Assembly: GCA_021405325.1 (NCBI GenBank)
Contig: QWII01000043.1
Coordinates: forward strand, 62,001-126,000
Length of the DNA stretch: 64,000 bases
From: Caldilinea sp. CFX5
Lineage (GTDB): Bacteria > Chloroflexota > Anaerolineae > Caldilineales > Caldilineaceae
Direction of reading: 5' to 3'
The notes under the pieces were generated by a model. That model was not told where the DNA came from, did no database searches, and saw nothing but the letters and a program-made list of their open reading frames with translations. Both the position numbers and the translations under genes were made by a program. Shown piece after piece: positions 1 through 9,345 of the stretch. Every line of letters starts with the position of its first letter. The stretch's first letter is position 1.

Positions 1-219
1 CTTGCGCACTATATCTTGCGCATTGGCGGCGCTTCAGGGGGACAGCGCCATGCATGAACAGGATTGCCTTTGTAATCCTACCCCTCTAGCCTATCGCAAC
101 CGGCGTGAAAACCAATGCAACCAGGCACAGATCAAGGATATAAACCCGCTATACCCACACTTCCCAACCTTCATAGCTTCTTGTCTTCTTGTCTCCTTGT
201 CTCCTTGTCTCCTTGTGTT
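1..219. other. left-edge intergenic stretch with TGTCTCCT tract
   Basis: No gene can be supported here. Positions about 178-217 hold a run of degenerate TTGTCTCC/TTGTCTTC units that ends flush with the TAG stop (plus-strand CTA at 220-222) of the minus-strand giant kinase. The same kind of tract follows the stop codons at 17158 and 43160, where it pairs with a complementary GAGACA tract. Here the complementary half is not evident. Confidence 0.6.
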
Positions 220-3200
220 CTATCCCTTCGGCCACGTAAAATAAAAACGCGTCCCTTGACCGAGCGCCGATTCCATCCAAATCCGACCGCCCACACTCTC
301 CACCGTCTTCTTGACCAACGCCAGACCGATGCCGCTGCCCTCTACTTGATCACGCGGCTTGAGCGTCTGGAACATGCCAAAGATCCGCTCGTGATACCGG
401 GGATCAATGCCCGGCCCATCGTCGCTGACGCAGAATTCATACCACTCGCCCAGGTCGCGCACTGTGATCACCACTTGCCCCTGGGCCGGTTGGTGATGAT
501 GGCGAATGGCATTACTGAGCAGGTTGCGGAAGACCAGTGCCAGCGGGACGTGTAGCGTGTCAAAGGTCGGCAGCGGGGTGGCGGCTTTGACCACAAAACC
601 GACCGGGGGGGCCAACAGTTCGAGCGAGCTGTGCACCAACTGCTGCACATCGACCAGCTCCGACCGATAGTGCACCCGCCCCACCCGCGAATAGGCCAGC
701 AGATCCTCCAACATCTTTTCCAGTCGCGTCACCCGACCGCCCAACGTTGCCAGGTGACGTTGTGAATCGGGAGAGAGAACCGGGGCTGCATCCTCGCTGA
801 TCCATTGCACCAGATTGGCAATGCCGCGCAGGGGCGAACGCAGATCATGGGCGGCGGCGTAGGTGAATTGTTCCAACTCGCGATTGGCAAGGGAAAGCGC
901 ACGGTTGGCTTGCTCCAACGCCTTTGTCCGCTCACGAACACGCTCTTCCAGCGAGGCATTGAGTTCTTTCAACTGCCGTTCGTAGCGTTTGCGCTCCGTG
1001 ATCTCCAAAATCACCGCATTGACCCCGATCACGACGCCGTCGGCATTCTTGAGCGGATAATAACTGGCGAGCCAATCGCGCGCCTGCGCCGGATCGACAT
1101 AGCTCTCGTGCACTTCCTGGTTGAGCAGCGGCATACCTGTCTCGATCACCCCGCGATAGAGCGGTTCAAGGATGCGATAACCCGCGACCGGCTGGGTCTC
1201 CGCCAGGGTGCGACCAAGTTGCCCGGCGATGGTGCTGCCATTGATCGTCGCCAGCGTTTCGTTAATACGCACATAACGCAGATCGCGATCCAACAGACAG
1301 AGACCGACTGGCGCCGTGGCATAGATCGCCTCGATCTCGGCCAGTTGTTGCTGAATCATTGCCTCGCGTTCCTTGCGTTCGGTAATATCAAAGTTGATCC
1401 CCAGCAGCCGCACCGGCTGACCAGCCTCATCACGAATCACCGTCACCCGGTCGGCCAACCAGCGCACTGCACCATCGGGGCGGATGATACGAAATTCACC
1501 AATGTGGTCGCGACCGGACCCGACCAAGTTGCTGATGGCGGCTTGCAACCCCGGCAAGTCATCCGGGTGCACCAAACGATTAAACAACTCATTGGTAATC
1601 GTTCGATCGGGGGGCAAGCCAAAGAGCGCATACTCTTCCGGACTCCAGAGCGAGTGATTGGTGGCGATTTGTGATTCCCAGATGCCCATGCCGCCGCCGG
1701 CCAATGCCAGCCGCAACCGCTCCTCACTCTGCCGCAGCGCTTCCTCCGCACGCACCTTTTCGAGCAGGGCACTAAGCTGCCCCGCCACTGTTTCCAGGAG
1801 CGTTACTTCATCCGGCCGCCAATGGCGTTCGCCATGCCCTTTGACCGATAGGGTGGCGCGCCACTCGCCCTGGCGGAAGATGGGGACGCCGATCAAGGAA
1901 CGCACCTGATCATTTTCATAATTGTCGGCAACCGGCGCCGTGCGTGGGTCGCGCAAGGTATTGGCCACCACCACGGTCTGTCCGGCTTGCAGCGCCGTCA
2001 ACAAGGCGGGCGGGGCCAATTCGGTCAATGGGTAGACGGCCGACGTCGCTACCGCCGGCCACGGGGCGTCGGCGGCGATCCAATCTTTTAGCGGGGTAAA
2101 TTGCGCCCGTTGGCAATCCACTTCATTGACGCGACAGCCGGCCACCTGCAAGTATTCGCCCAGCCGGCTCACCAGTTGCGTCAGAATGGTCTCGCTGTCG
2201 CTCAACAGGCGTAGATCCAGGCCCAACTCGCTGAGGAACTGTTGATGGCGCTCCTGGCGCTTGCGTTCGGTGATCTCTTGCACCATGGTATTAATGCCAA
2301 TCACCACCCCCGCTTCGTCACAGAGCGGGTAGAAGCTTTCCAACCAGAGCCGTTCAACGCCTGGCTCCCCTCTAATGCTGCCGACAATTTCTCGATTAAC
2401 CAGTGGCTGCCCGGTTGCGATCACCTGGCGTAAGAGTGGTTCAACCGTTGCCATCACCTCCGGAATAATGGCATGGCCCGTGCGCCCGATGTGGTCAGCA
2501 GCCGGAATACCGTTGAGTTGGGCCAGTTGCTCGTTAACGCGCACATAGCACAACCCGGCGTCCAGCACCGCCAGCCCCACCGGCGCCGTGGCATAGATTG
2601 CCTCGATCTCGGCCAGTTGGCGACGGATCGTCTCTTCCGCCTCCTTGCGGTCATGAACATCCATGCTCACGCCAAACCACTGTTGGATGACGCCCGCTTC
2701 GTCACGCACGGGGATGGCCCGCTCCAGAAACCAGCGGTAGCAGCCATCGTGGCGACGCAAACGCACTTCGCCTTCATAGGCTGCGCCGCTGGTCAAAGCC
2801 TGGCGCCATTGTTCCCGGTTAAGAGCCTCATCCGCCGGGTGCATAGCCGACCACATCCCCTCAGCCACTGTTACCGCCGGCGCAATCCCGCTGTACACAT
2901 GCCACTGCTGATTGATGTAGGTCAGGCTGCCATCGGCCTGGCACGCCCACACCAGTTGCGGCATGGCCTCGGCCAGGTGGCGGAAGCGGGCTTCGCTGGC
3001 GCGCAGCGCCATCTCCGCCTCTTTGCGCGCCGTAATATCTTGCAGCGCGCCCAGAATGACCGTTGGGCGCCCCTGCTCATCCCGCGCAAAGACGATCTCG
3101 CGGCTGTTGAGCCAGCGCCATTCGCCCCCTTTGTGTTGCATACGATATTCCCAGTCGGCCATCTCGCCATCGGCCAGGGCATCCAGGTGGGTCAGATGGT

Positions 3201-6200
3201 CGGCCAGATAGCGCTCATCGTCGGGGTGGATCAAGGCGGGGATGAACTGGTCGCCCAACGCTTGCGCTTCCGCCGGCGTGTAGCCCAGGGTGACAGCCAG
3301 TTGGCGGTTGGCGTAGCGGTTGCGCATGGTGCACAGATCGAAGAGATAGATCACATTCGGGATGGTATCAGCAATGCTTTGCAAGAAGCGCTCCCCTTCC
3401 TGCACCTGCGCCAGCAAGCTTTGGGTCGCCAGCAAGAGGCGGCGATTTTCCAGTTCAGCGGCTTTGAGCGGGGTTACATCCAGCCCACTCAAGAGGACGC
3501 GGGTAAAGTCGCCGTCGGTGGGGAAGACGACCGTAAAGGCGATGTGACGGGTTTCGCCTTGTGGCGTCGTAATGGGGCCATCAAAGTGGTAGCGTTGCCC
3601 ACCTACCGCCAGGAGGGCCAGTTGATCGACAAAGCGCGCCCGCGTCTCGGCGTCGAAATGTTGGGCAAAGGGACGGAGCAATTCCGCTTTGGACCGGCCA
3701 TAGAGGCGGGCCGTCTCTTCATTGACATCCACAATGCGCACCCGGTCGAGCATGGCCTGGACAAAGTCCGGGTGGGCGGCGCAATGGTCGCGCATGGCCG
3801 CCGCCGGATCGGTGACGCCGGCGGCGCGCCAGGCGGCGGTCAATTCATCGAGCGCGCTTTTCACCCGGCTAAAATCCTCTTCCCAGAGCGAGACGCCGGC
3901 ATGTTCAAAGATGGTGCGGTAGCGTGCTTCGTTGGCGCGCAATTCAGCCACCAGCCGCAGTTTGTCCACCGCCAGCCAGACCCGCTCCGCCACCGTTTCC
4001 AGCAGGCCAATTTCGCGCGCCTGCCACGATCGCGGTTCGGGCGTCGTGACCGAGAGAATGCCGCGCCAGATCCCCGCGCGCAAGAAGGGGACGCCGACAT
4101 AGGCGCGTTCCTGATAGGGCGCATAGACCGTTTCATAGCGGGCCGCCGTGCGCAGATCCTGTTGCGCATCATAATTGACCAGGACACGACCGGCGGCCAA
4201 CTCGCCACGGGTGACAGGGCTATAGTCCGCCTGGGCATACGACTCGGGCACAGGGGGCAAGCCGCGACAATGTTGGGCGCGAATAAAGCCGCGCTGTTGG
4301 GCGCTATAGACCTCAATCCAGAGACAACGGCCCACTTGCAAATGGTCGCCCAGCAGCCGCACTGTGGCGGCGACCAGTTCATCGGCGTCCTCGGCCATGC
4401 GGATCTGCTCGGCCAGCTCGGTCAGCAACTGTTGATCCGCTGCGGCTCGTTTGCGCGCCGTGATGTCGCTAAAAGTGACGGCAAAGCCGTCACCCACTTT
4501 GGCCGCCGTGTTGCGGAACCAGCGGTCGATCCCATCATGCTGATAGCAAAACTCACATTGGTAGACCTCGCCCGTTTCGACAACCTGGACATAGGCGTCG
4601 AAGAGACCCTCATCCCGGTTGCCCGGCATCTCGGCCAGCAAACATTTGCCCAGCAGCTCCGCCGCCGTGCGCCCCACCATCTGTTCGCTGGCCGGGTTGA
4701 CATAGCGCCAGCGGAAGTCGATGATGGCGCCCTGCTCAGCGCGCACGCTTTCAAAGATCATGAAACCGTCGGGCGTGGCCTGCTGCACAGCGCGGAAGCG
4801 CGCTTCGCTGGCGCGTAACGCTTCTTCGGTGCGCGCTTTTTCTACCAACGGCCAGAAGTGATGCACCACATTTTCCACCAACTGCACCTCATCGGCGCGC
4901 CATTGGCGGGGCGCCCGCTGCAAAACATGTAACGAGGCAACCCATTGTCCTTCCCGCAGACAGGGGACGACAATCGTGGCGGCGAAGCCACGCGCCAGCA
5001 GCAACGCCCTGGCCGTCTCATGTTGTTCATCCTGGCCGGCGTCCTGAACCACCAAGGTGCGACCGGCCTGAGCGCCGGCAATGTAAGCCGCCGAGGCATG
5101 AGCGGAAAGGGGCGTGATGTCGCTTGGCGGCGGCAACCCCGGTCGGCTCCAGGCAGCCAGCAGCGTGGCGCTATCAGCGGCCAGGTCAATGGCGTTGAAA
5201 CGACAACGATCAACAGCCAGATATTGGCCTAAACGATCGACCACAGTTTGCTGAATGGCGCCGGCGTCGGTCAAGGTGCGCAGGCTGCTATTGAGATTCA
5301 ATAGGAACTGTTGGTGGAGCGCCGCCTGTTTGCGTTCGGTAATATCACGGATGGCGCCCGTAATGCGAATGCCCTGGCCGGCGTCATTCGTTGTCACCCA
5401 GGCATTGACCTCGATCCAGACCAGGGCGCCATCGGGACGGAGCAGGCGGCATTCATAGTAGTAGGAGGCGCCGGTCGCTTGGGCGTGCTGCCAGATGGCT
5501 TCGACCATGGTGCGATCGTCGGGGTGAAGGAGCGCCAGCCACGCTTCACGCGGCATCGGCGCGACCAGCGGCAGACCGGTGATCTGCGCATAGATGGGGG
5601 AAATTTCGGTCTGATTGGTGATCAGGTCGTGGTCAAAGATGCCGACGCCGCCGGCTTCGGTCGCCAGGCGCAGCCGCTCTTCGCTGCTGTGCAAGGCTTG
5701 CTCGGTGCGCGCTTTGACCACCAGCGGCCAGATGCGGGCAATCACGGTTTCCAGCAAACGCACCTCATCGGGTCGCCAGCGGCGAGGCTCGGCATCGCCG
5801 ACACTCAGAACGGCCAACTGCGCGCCTTTTAACTTAAAAGGCGCGCGTATAAGGCTCTGCACCCCAACGGTTTGATACAGAGTGAGCAGCGGGATTGTCC
5901 GTGGATCAGCCGCAACATCGGTCACGGCAACACTGTGACCGGCGGTCAGCGCCTCGGCGATGGCGGTCCCGACATAGGTGGAGAGGGGATGAGGCCCCAA
6001 CAAGGTGGGGCGGTCAGGCGTGCGGCGCCAGTGGGCTGCTACCGTAACCTGGTCAGTGGCCAAATCGATTTCACTAAAGGTGCAGTGGGCGACACCCAAG
6101 TATTGACCCAAGCGTTCTGCAGCCAGCGCCAGGATCGCCGTCACATCGTCCAACAGGCGGGTGTGGCTGTCGAGATCGAGCAGGAATTGTTGGTTCAACT

Positions 6201-8907
6201 CGGCCTGTTTGCGCTCATCAATGTCCGTCGTCACGCCAAACCAGGCGGTGATCTGACCGTCGGCATCAGGTAAAGGGGTGGCGCGGGTGAGGAACCAACG
6301 ATAGACGCCGTCATAGCGCCGGTTGCGCACTTCGATTGAATAAGCTTCCCCGCTCGCCAGGGCAGCCAACCACCGGGTGACACAGCGTTCAAAATCGTCC
6401 GGGTGCAACACCAATTGCGGCCACTGGCGGGCGTTCTCCTCCGGCATCAGGCCGCAATATTCAAGCCATTGCGCATTGGCATAGGTGATCGTGCCATCGG
6501 GCGCCGCCGTCCAGATGATCGATGGTACAGTATTCGCCAGGGTGCGGAAATTGGCTTCACTTTGTTGCAAGGCCAGCTCGGCCTCTTTGCGGTCATGGAT
6601 ATCGGTGGAGGTGCCATACCAACAAAGCAACTGCCCTTCCGTATTGTAAACCGGGACACAGCGGGCCAGATGCCAACGGTAGCAGCCATCGGCGCGGCGA
6701 AGGCGAAGTTCAAATTCATACCGTTGGCCCAGGGGGCGCACTTCCTGCCATTGCCGCACCGCTTCGGCCTGCTCAGCCGGATGGATGGCGCGACTGGCGC
6801 CAGCAAAGCTTTCATCCAGCGTTAGTCCAGTATATTCCAACCAGCGTTGATTGAAATAGATATTCCGGCCAGCGGCATCCGCCTGCCAGACAATTTGGGG
6901 CATGGCGTCGGCTAATTGGCGCAGACGTGCTTCGCTGGCGCGCAGCGCTGCCTCCGCTTCTTTGGACGCCGTAATATCCAGAGTGGTGCCGACGATAGCC
7001 AGGGGGCGCCCACATTCATCGCGCTCGATTATGCCCTGTTCGCGCACCCAAATGTAATGGCCCGCCTGATGACGAAGCCGGTATTCACCTGTGTAATGGG
7101 TGGCGCGACTGGGAAGCAGATCTGTGCGCCCGTCGTTCAGCGGCAAATCGTCAGGGTGGATCAAGGCCAGCCAGCCATCCGGTGTCGGCGGCACTTCTTC
7201 CTGGGCATAGCCGGTGATCTGGGTGAAATTGGGAGAACGGGTGACATGGCGCGTAACCAGATCCGACTCAAAGACAAAGCCGTGGGCGGCCCGTTCAGCC
7301 CGTTCAAAACGAGCGGTGGCGCGGCGCAGGGCGTCTTCGGCCACTTTGTGTTCGTGAATGTCCTCGGTGGCGCCATACCAGCGCACAATGGCGCCATTTT
7401 TGTCACGGCGGGGGAAGGCGCGTGAACGCATCCACCGGTAGTCGCCACTGGCCAGCCGGATGCGATGTTCAATGTCATAGGGTTCGCCACTCTGGATCGA
7501 ATGCGTCCAGGCGGCGACCATGGCCGGGTGGTCATCGGGGTGGGGCGCCTGCGCCCAGCCGCCCCCTAGCGCTTGCTCTTCGGTCAGACCGGTGAGATCC
7601 AGCCAGCGTTGGTTAAAGCTGATAATGTTGCCGTCCGGGTCGGCGGTCCAGGGCACTTGCGGGTTGAGTTCAATCGTATAGCGCAGATCTTCTTCGCTGT
7701 CGCGCAGGGCGTCCTCGGTCAGTTTGCGTTCGGTGATGTCGGTAAAGAGCAGCGCCACCCGTCGGCTCTCCGGTCCGCCAAAGCGGAAGGCGTAAACTTC
7801 GAAATAGCGCCCCATCGCGGCCGAGCCTTCAATAAAGTGGCGCGCTTCGCCGGTGCGCGCCACCTCGCCGTAAATAGCAACCCAGTGTGGTTCCAGCGTA
7901 GGCACCAGTTCATAGGCGGTTTTGCCCACAGCATTTTCCAGCCCGGTAAAGCGGGCAAAGGCGGGGTTCACCTCCAGGAAGCGGTAATCAATGGGTTGGC
8001 CGCCATCATCATAAAGCAGCTCGAAGACGCAGAAGCCTTCATCCATCGTCTCAAAGAGGGTGCGATAGCGCTCTTCGCTGGCGCGCAGCGCTTCCTCGGC
8101 CACTTTGCGTTCGTGAATGTCGGTGGCTGTGCCATACCAGCGCAGGCCGCTGTCGGGGTCTTGCACCAAGACGGCGCGACTCAGGTGCCAGCGCCAACTG
8201 CCGTCGGCCATCTGCAGCCGGTGTTCACAACTGTAGGGCCGCCGGTGCTGCACGGCCTGTTGCCAGGCGGCCAGGGTGGGCGCCCGATCGTCCGGGTGGA
8301 GCAGACTTTCCCACTCAAAGCCGAATGCGCCATGCCAGACGGCAGGATCAAAGTCATGGATATGGATGTTGTAGTAATCAACAACGCCGGTCGCGCTTGC
8401 CGTCCAGACCAACTGAGGCAGGGTGTCGGCCAGCCGCCGGTAGCGCAATTCGCTGGCGCGCAGATCGCGTTCCATCTGCTTGCGGTCGGTGATGTCGCGG
8501 CTGGTGGCGAGCAGGCCGATGGCATTGCCCGCCTCGTCGCGCAGCACCGTGACCAGCGCTTCGACATGAAACGAGCTGCCATCTTGGCAAATGTGGCGAT
8601 TTTCACCCCGCCAATGACCCTGTTGCGCCAGCGCCGTGGTGGCCGCCGCTTCATCCTCCGGCTGCAGCCACTCATAGCGATAGATATGGCGCAACGGCTG
8701 GCCAATGACGCCGGCCGGATCGACCCGATACTGGGCCACGGCAGCGCGATTGAGATAGGTGATGCGCTCGTCCAGGTCAACGGCAATGACGGCATCACTC
8801 AATTGGTCGAGCAGGTTGGCTTGAAATTGCCACGTACTTTGCTGGGCGGCGCTTGTCCGGCGGCCTTGACTGCGGCGGGGTCGGTTTACATCGGATGCTG
8901 TAGTCAT
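220..8907 (-). CDS. giant soluble multi-PAS/GAF sensor histidine kinase
   Basis: A 2895-residue hybrid-less histidine kinase with no membrane segment, so it should sense cytoplasmic signals. By eye I count about 15 PAS modules and 4 GAF modules: PAS at roughly 30, 150, 275, 400, 530, 655, 780, GAF 905, PAS 1070, GAF 1200, PAS 1365, GAF 1495, PAS 1660, 1835, 1970, 2100, GAF 2220, PAS 2390 and 2520. A HisKA domain with the phospho-acceptor motif AAHDLRSPLRG follows near residue 2685, then HATPase_c with N-box NLLSNAIRHH, DDGPGID and GSGIGLALVKK. Many PAS units end in the PAC-type DITERK/DIHERK linker. No receiver domain and no adjacent response regulator are present, so its partner is unknown. 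The ribosome-binding site before the ATG is weak. The domain count is a visual estimate; the kinase assignment is firm. Confidence 0.95.
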   Translation of the reverse strand: MTTASDVNRPRRSQGRRTSAAQQSTWQFQANLLDQLSDAVIAVDLDERITYLNRAAVAQYRVDPAGVIGQPLRHIYRYEWLQPEDEAAATTALAQQGHWRGENRHICQDGSSFHVEALVTVLRDEAGNAIGLLATSRDITDRKQMERDLRASELRYRRLADTLPQLVWTASATGVVDYYNIHIHDFDPAVWHGAFGFEWESLLHPDDRAPTLAAWQQAVQHRRPYSCEHRLQMADGSWRWHLSRAVLVQDPDSGLRWYGTATDIHERKVAEEALRASEERYRTLFETMDEGFCVFELLYDDGGQPIDYRFLEVNPAFARFTGLENAVGKTAYELVPTLEPHWVAIYGEVARTGEARHFIEGSAAMGRYFEVYAFRFGGPESRRVALLFTDITERKLTEDALRDSEEDLRYTIELNPQVPWTADPDGNIISFNQRWLDLTGLTEEQALGGGWAQAPHPDDHPAMVAAWTHSIQSGEPYDIEHRIRLASGDYRWMRSRAFPRRDKNGAIVRWYGATEDIHEHKVAEDALRRATARFERAERAAHGFVFESDLVTRHVTRSPNFTQITGYAQEEVPPTPDGWLALIHPDDLPLNDGRTDLLPSRATHYTGEYRLRHQAGHYIWVREQGIIERDECGRPLAIVGTTLDITASKEAEAALRASEARLRQLADAMPQIVWQADAAGRNIYFNQRWLEYTGLTLDESFAGASRAIHPAEQAEAVRQWQEVRPLGQRYEFELRLRRADGCYRWHLARCVPVYNTEGQLLCWYGTSTDIHDRKEAELALQQSEANFRTLANTVPSIIWTAAPDGTITYANAQWLEYCGLMPEENARQWPQLVLHPDDFERCVTRWLAALASGEAYSIEVRNRRYDGVYRWFLTRATPLPDADGQITAWFGVTTDIDERKQAELNQQFLLDLDSHTRLLDDVTAILALAAERLGQYLGVAHCTFSEIDLATDQVTVAAHWRRTPDRPTLLGPHPLSTYVGTAIAEALTAGHSVAVTDVAADPRTIPLLTLYQTVGVQSLIRAPFKLKGAQLAVLSVGDAEPRRWRPDEVRLLETVIARIWPLVVKARTEQALHSSEERLRLATEAGGVGIFDHDLITNQTEISPIYAQITGLPLVAPMPREAWLALLHPDDRTMVEAIWQHAQATGASYYYECRLLRPDGALVWIEVNAWVTTNDAGQGIRITGAIRDITERKQAALHQQFLLNLNSSLRTLTDAGAIQQTVVDRLGQYLAVDRCRFNAIDLAADSATLLAAWSRPGLPPPSDITPLSAHASAAYIAGAQAGRTLVVQDAGQDEQHETARALLLARGFAATIVVPCLREGQWVASLHVLQRAPRQWRADEVQLVENVVHHFWPLVEKARTEEALRASEARFRAVQQATPDGFMIFESVRAEQGAIIDFRWRYVNPASEQMVGRTAAELLGKCLLAEMPGNRDEGLFDAYVQVVETGEVYQCEFCYQHDGIDRWFRNTAAKVGDGFAVTFSDITARKRAAADQQLLTELAEQIRMAEDADELVAATVRLLGDHLQVGRCLWIEVYSAQQRGFIRAQHCRGLPPVPESYAQADYSPVTRGELAAGRVLVNYDAQQDLRTAARYETVYAPYQERAYVGVPFLRAGIWRGILSVTTPEPRSWQAREIGLLETVAERVWLAVDKLRLVAELRANEARYRTIFEHAGVSLWEEDFSRVKSALDELTAAWRAAGVTDPAAAMRDHCAAHPDFVQAMLDRVRIVDVNEETARLYGRSKAELLRPFAQHFDAETRARFVDQLALLAVGGQRYHFDGPITTPQGETRHIAFTVVFPTDGDFTRVLLSGLDVTPLKAAELENRRLLLATQSLLAQVQEGERFLQSIADTIPNVIYLFDLCTMRNRYANRQLAVTLGYTPAEAQALGDQFIPALIHPDDERYLADHLTHLDALADGEMADWEYRMQHKGGEWRWLNSREIVFARDEQGRPTVILGALQDITARKEAEMALRASEARFRHLAEAMPQLVWACQADGSLTYINQQWHVYSGIAPAVTVAEGMWSAMHPADEALNREQWRQALTSGAAYEGEVRLRRHDGCYRWFLERAIPVRDEAGVIQQWFGVSMDVHDRKEAEETIRRQLAEIEAIYATAPVGLAVLDAGLCYVRVNEQLAQLNGIPAADHIGRTGHAIIPEVMATVEPLLRQVIATGQPLVNREIVGSIRGEPGVERLWLESFYPLCDEAGVVIGINTMVQEITERKRQERHQQFLSELGLDLRLLSDSETILTQLVSRLGEYLQVAGCRVNEVDCQRAQFTPLKDWIAADAPWPAVATSAVYPLTELAPPALLTALQAGQTVVVANTLRDPRTAPVADNYENDQVRSLIGVPIFRQGEWRATLSVKGHGERHWRPDEVTLLETVAGQLSALLEKVRAEEALRQSEERLRLALAGGGMGIWESQIATNHSLWSPEEYALFGLPPDRTITNELFNRLVHPDDLPGLQAAISNLVGSGRDHIGEFRIIRPDGAVRWLADRVTVIRDEAGQPVRLLGINFDITERKEREAMIQQQLAEIEAIYATAPVGLCLLDRDLRYVRINETLATINGSTIAGQLGRTLAETQPVAGYRILEPLYRGVIETGMPLLNQEVHESYVDPAQARDWLASYYPLKNADGVVIGVNAVILEITERKRYERQLKELNASLEERVRERTKALEQANRALSLANRELEQFTYAAAHDLRSPLRGIANLVQWISEDAAPVLSPDSQRHLATLGGRVTRLEKMLEDLLAYSRVGRVHYRSELVDVQQLVHSSLELLAPPVGFVVKAATPLPTFDTLHVPLALVFRNLLSNAIRHHHQPAQGQVVITVRDLGEWYEFCVSDDGPGIDPRYHERIFGMFQTLKPRDQVEGSGIGLALVKKTVESVGGRIWMESALGQGTRFYFTWPKG

Positions 8908-9152
8908 AACGATTCTTTCAACAAGAAACGGCGCGAGTTGGCTCTATTGTAACCACATATCTGTGGGTTACCAAATGACTATTTTGGTTGGCGGGCACAT
9001 GCGCCACTACAACGGATTTAGGTAGCAACGGATCTATGGTTGCACAGACGACTACACAGATAATGTGCTTGCTCATCTGTTTAATCCTTGGCGTAACCAT
9101 CTATTGCTCAAGCAAAATAAAATCCGTTGGTGCCTAAATCCGCTGTAGCGCC
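8908..9152. repeat. intergenic palindrome, ACTACAACGGATT family copy 1
   Basis: The 5' region between the two giant kinases. Left arm about 9001-9033 (GCGCCACTACAACGGATTTA...) and right arm about 9122-9152 (ATCCGTTGGTGCCTAAATCC...) are inverted and imperfect, with about 90 nt between them. Arm sequence matches the elements at 27520-27661, 27712-27853 and 30008-30144. The last bases of the right arm run into the 70-bp tandem repeat that follows. No gene is visible in it. Confidence 0.75.
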
Positions 9153-9288
9153 ACACCTGTCAGGTTTCCAAAACCTGACAGGTGTTCACACTTTCCGTAG
9201 ATGAGCCATCCGCTGTAGCGCCACACCTGTCAGGTTTCCAAAACCTGACAGGTGTTCACACTTTCCGTAGATGAGCCATCCGCTGTAG
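9138..9288. repeat. 70-bp tandem repeat, two copies plus partial, each with a perfect hairpin
   Basis: Two essentially identical 70-bp units (9138-9207, 9208-9277) and an 11-bp start of a third. Each unit contains a perfect 15-bp stem, ACACCTGTCAGGTTT, with the 3-nt loop CCA (9153-9167/9171-9185 and 9223-9237/9241-9255). It lies about 60-200 nt downstream of the stop codon of the CheB/CheR kinase. No T-tract follows, so a classical intrinsic terminator is not indicated. The 15+3 design resembles the hairpin at 47157-47189. Confidence 0.9.
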
Positions 9289-9345
9289 TGCGCTGTCACC
9301 CTTCGGCCAGGTGAATCGGAAGGTCGCCCCCTGTACCAGGGTAGG

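Noticed and set aside
2473..4818. A 781-codon open frame on the plus strand opposite the giant kinase, and similar long frames at 805-1674 and 7573-8952
   Set aside because: They lie wholly antisense to strongly conserved PAS/GAF modules, have no recognisable domain and are explained by codon bias of the minus-strand gene.
9138..9288. Possible CRISPR array
   Set aside because: Repeats are 70 bp, directly abutting with no variable spacers, only two copies, and no cas genes are near.
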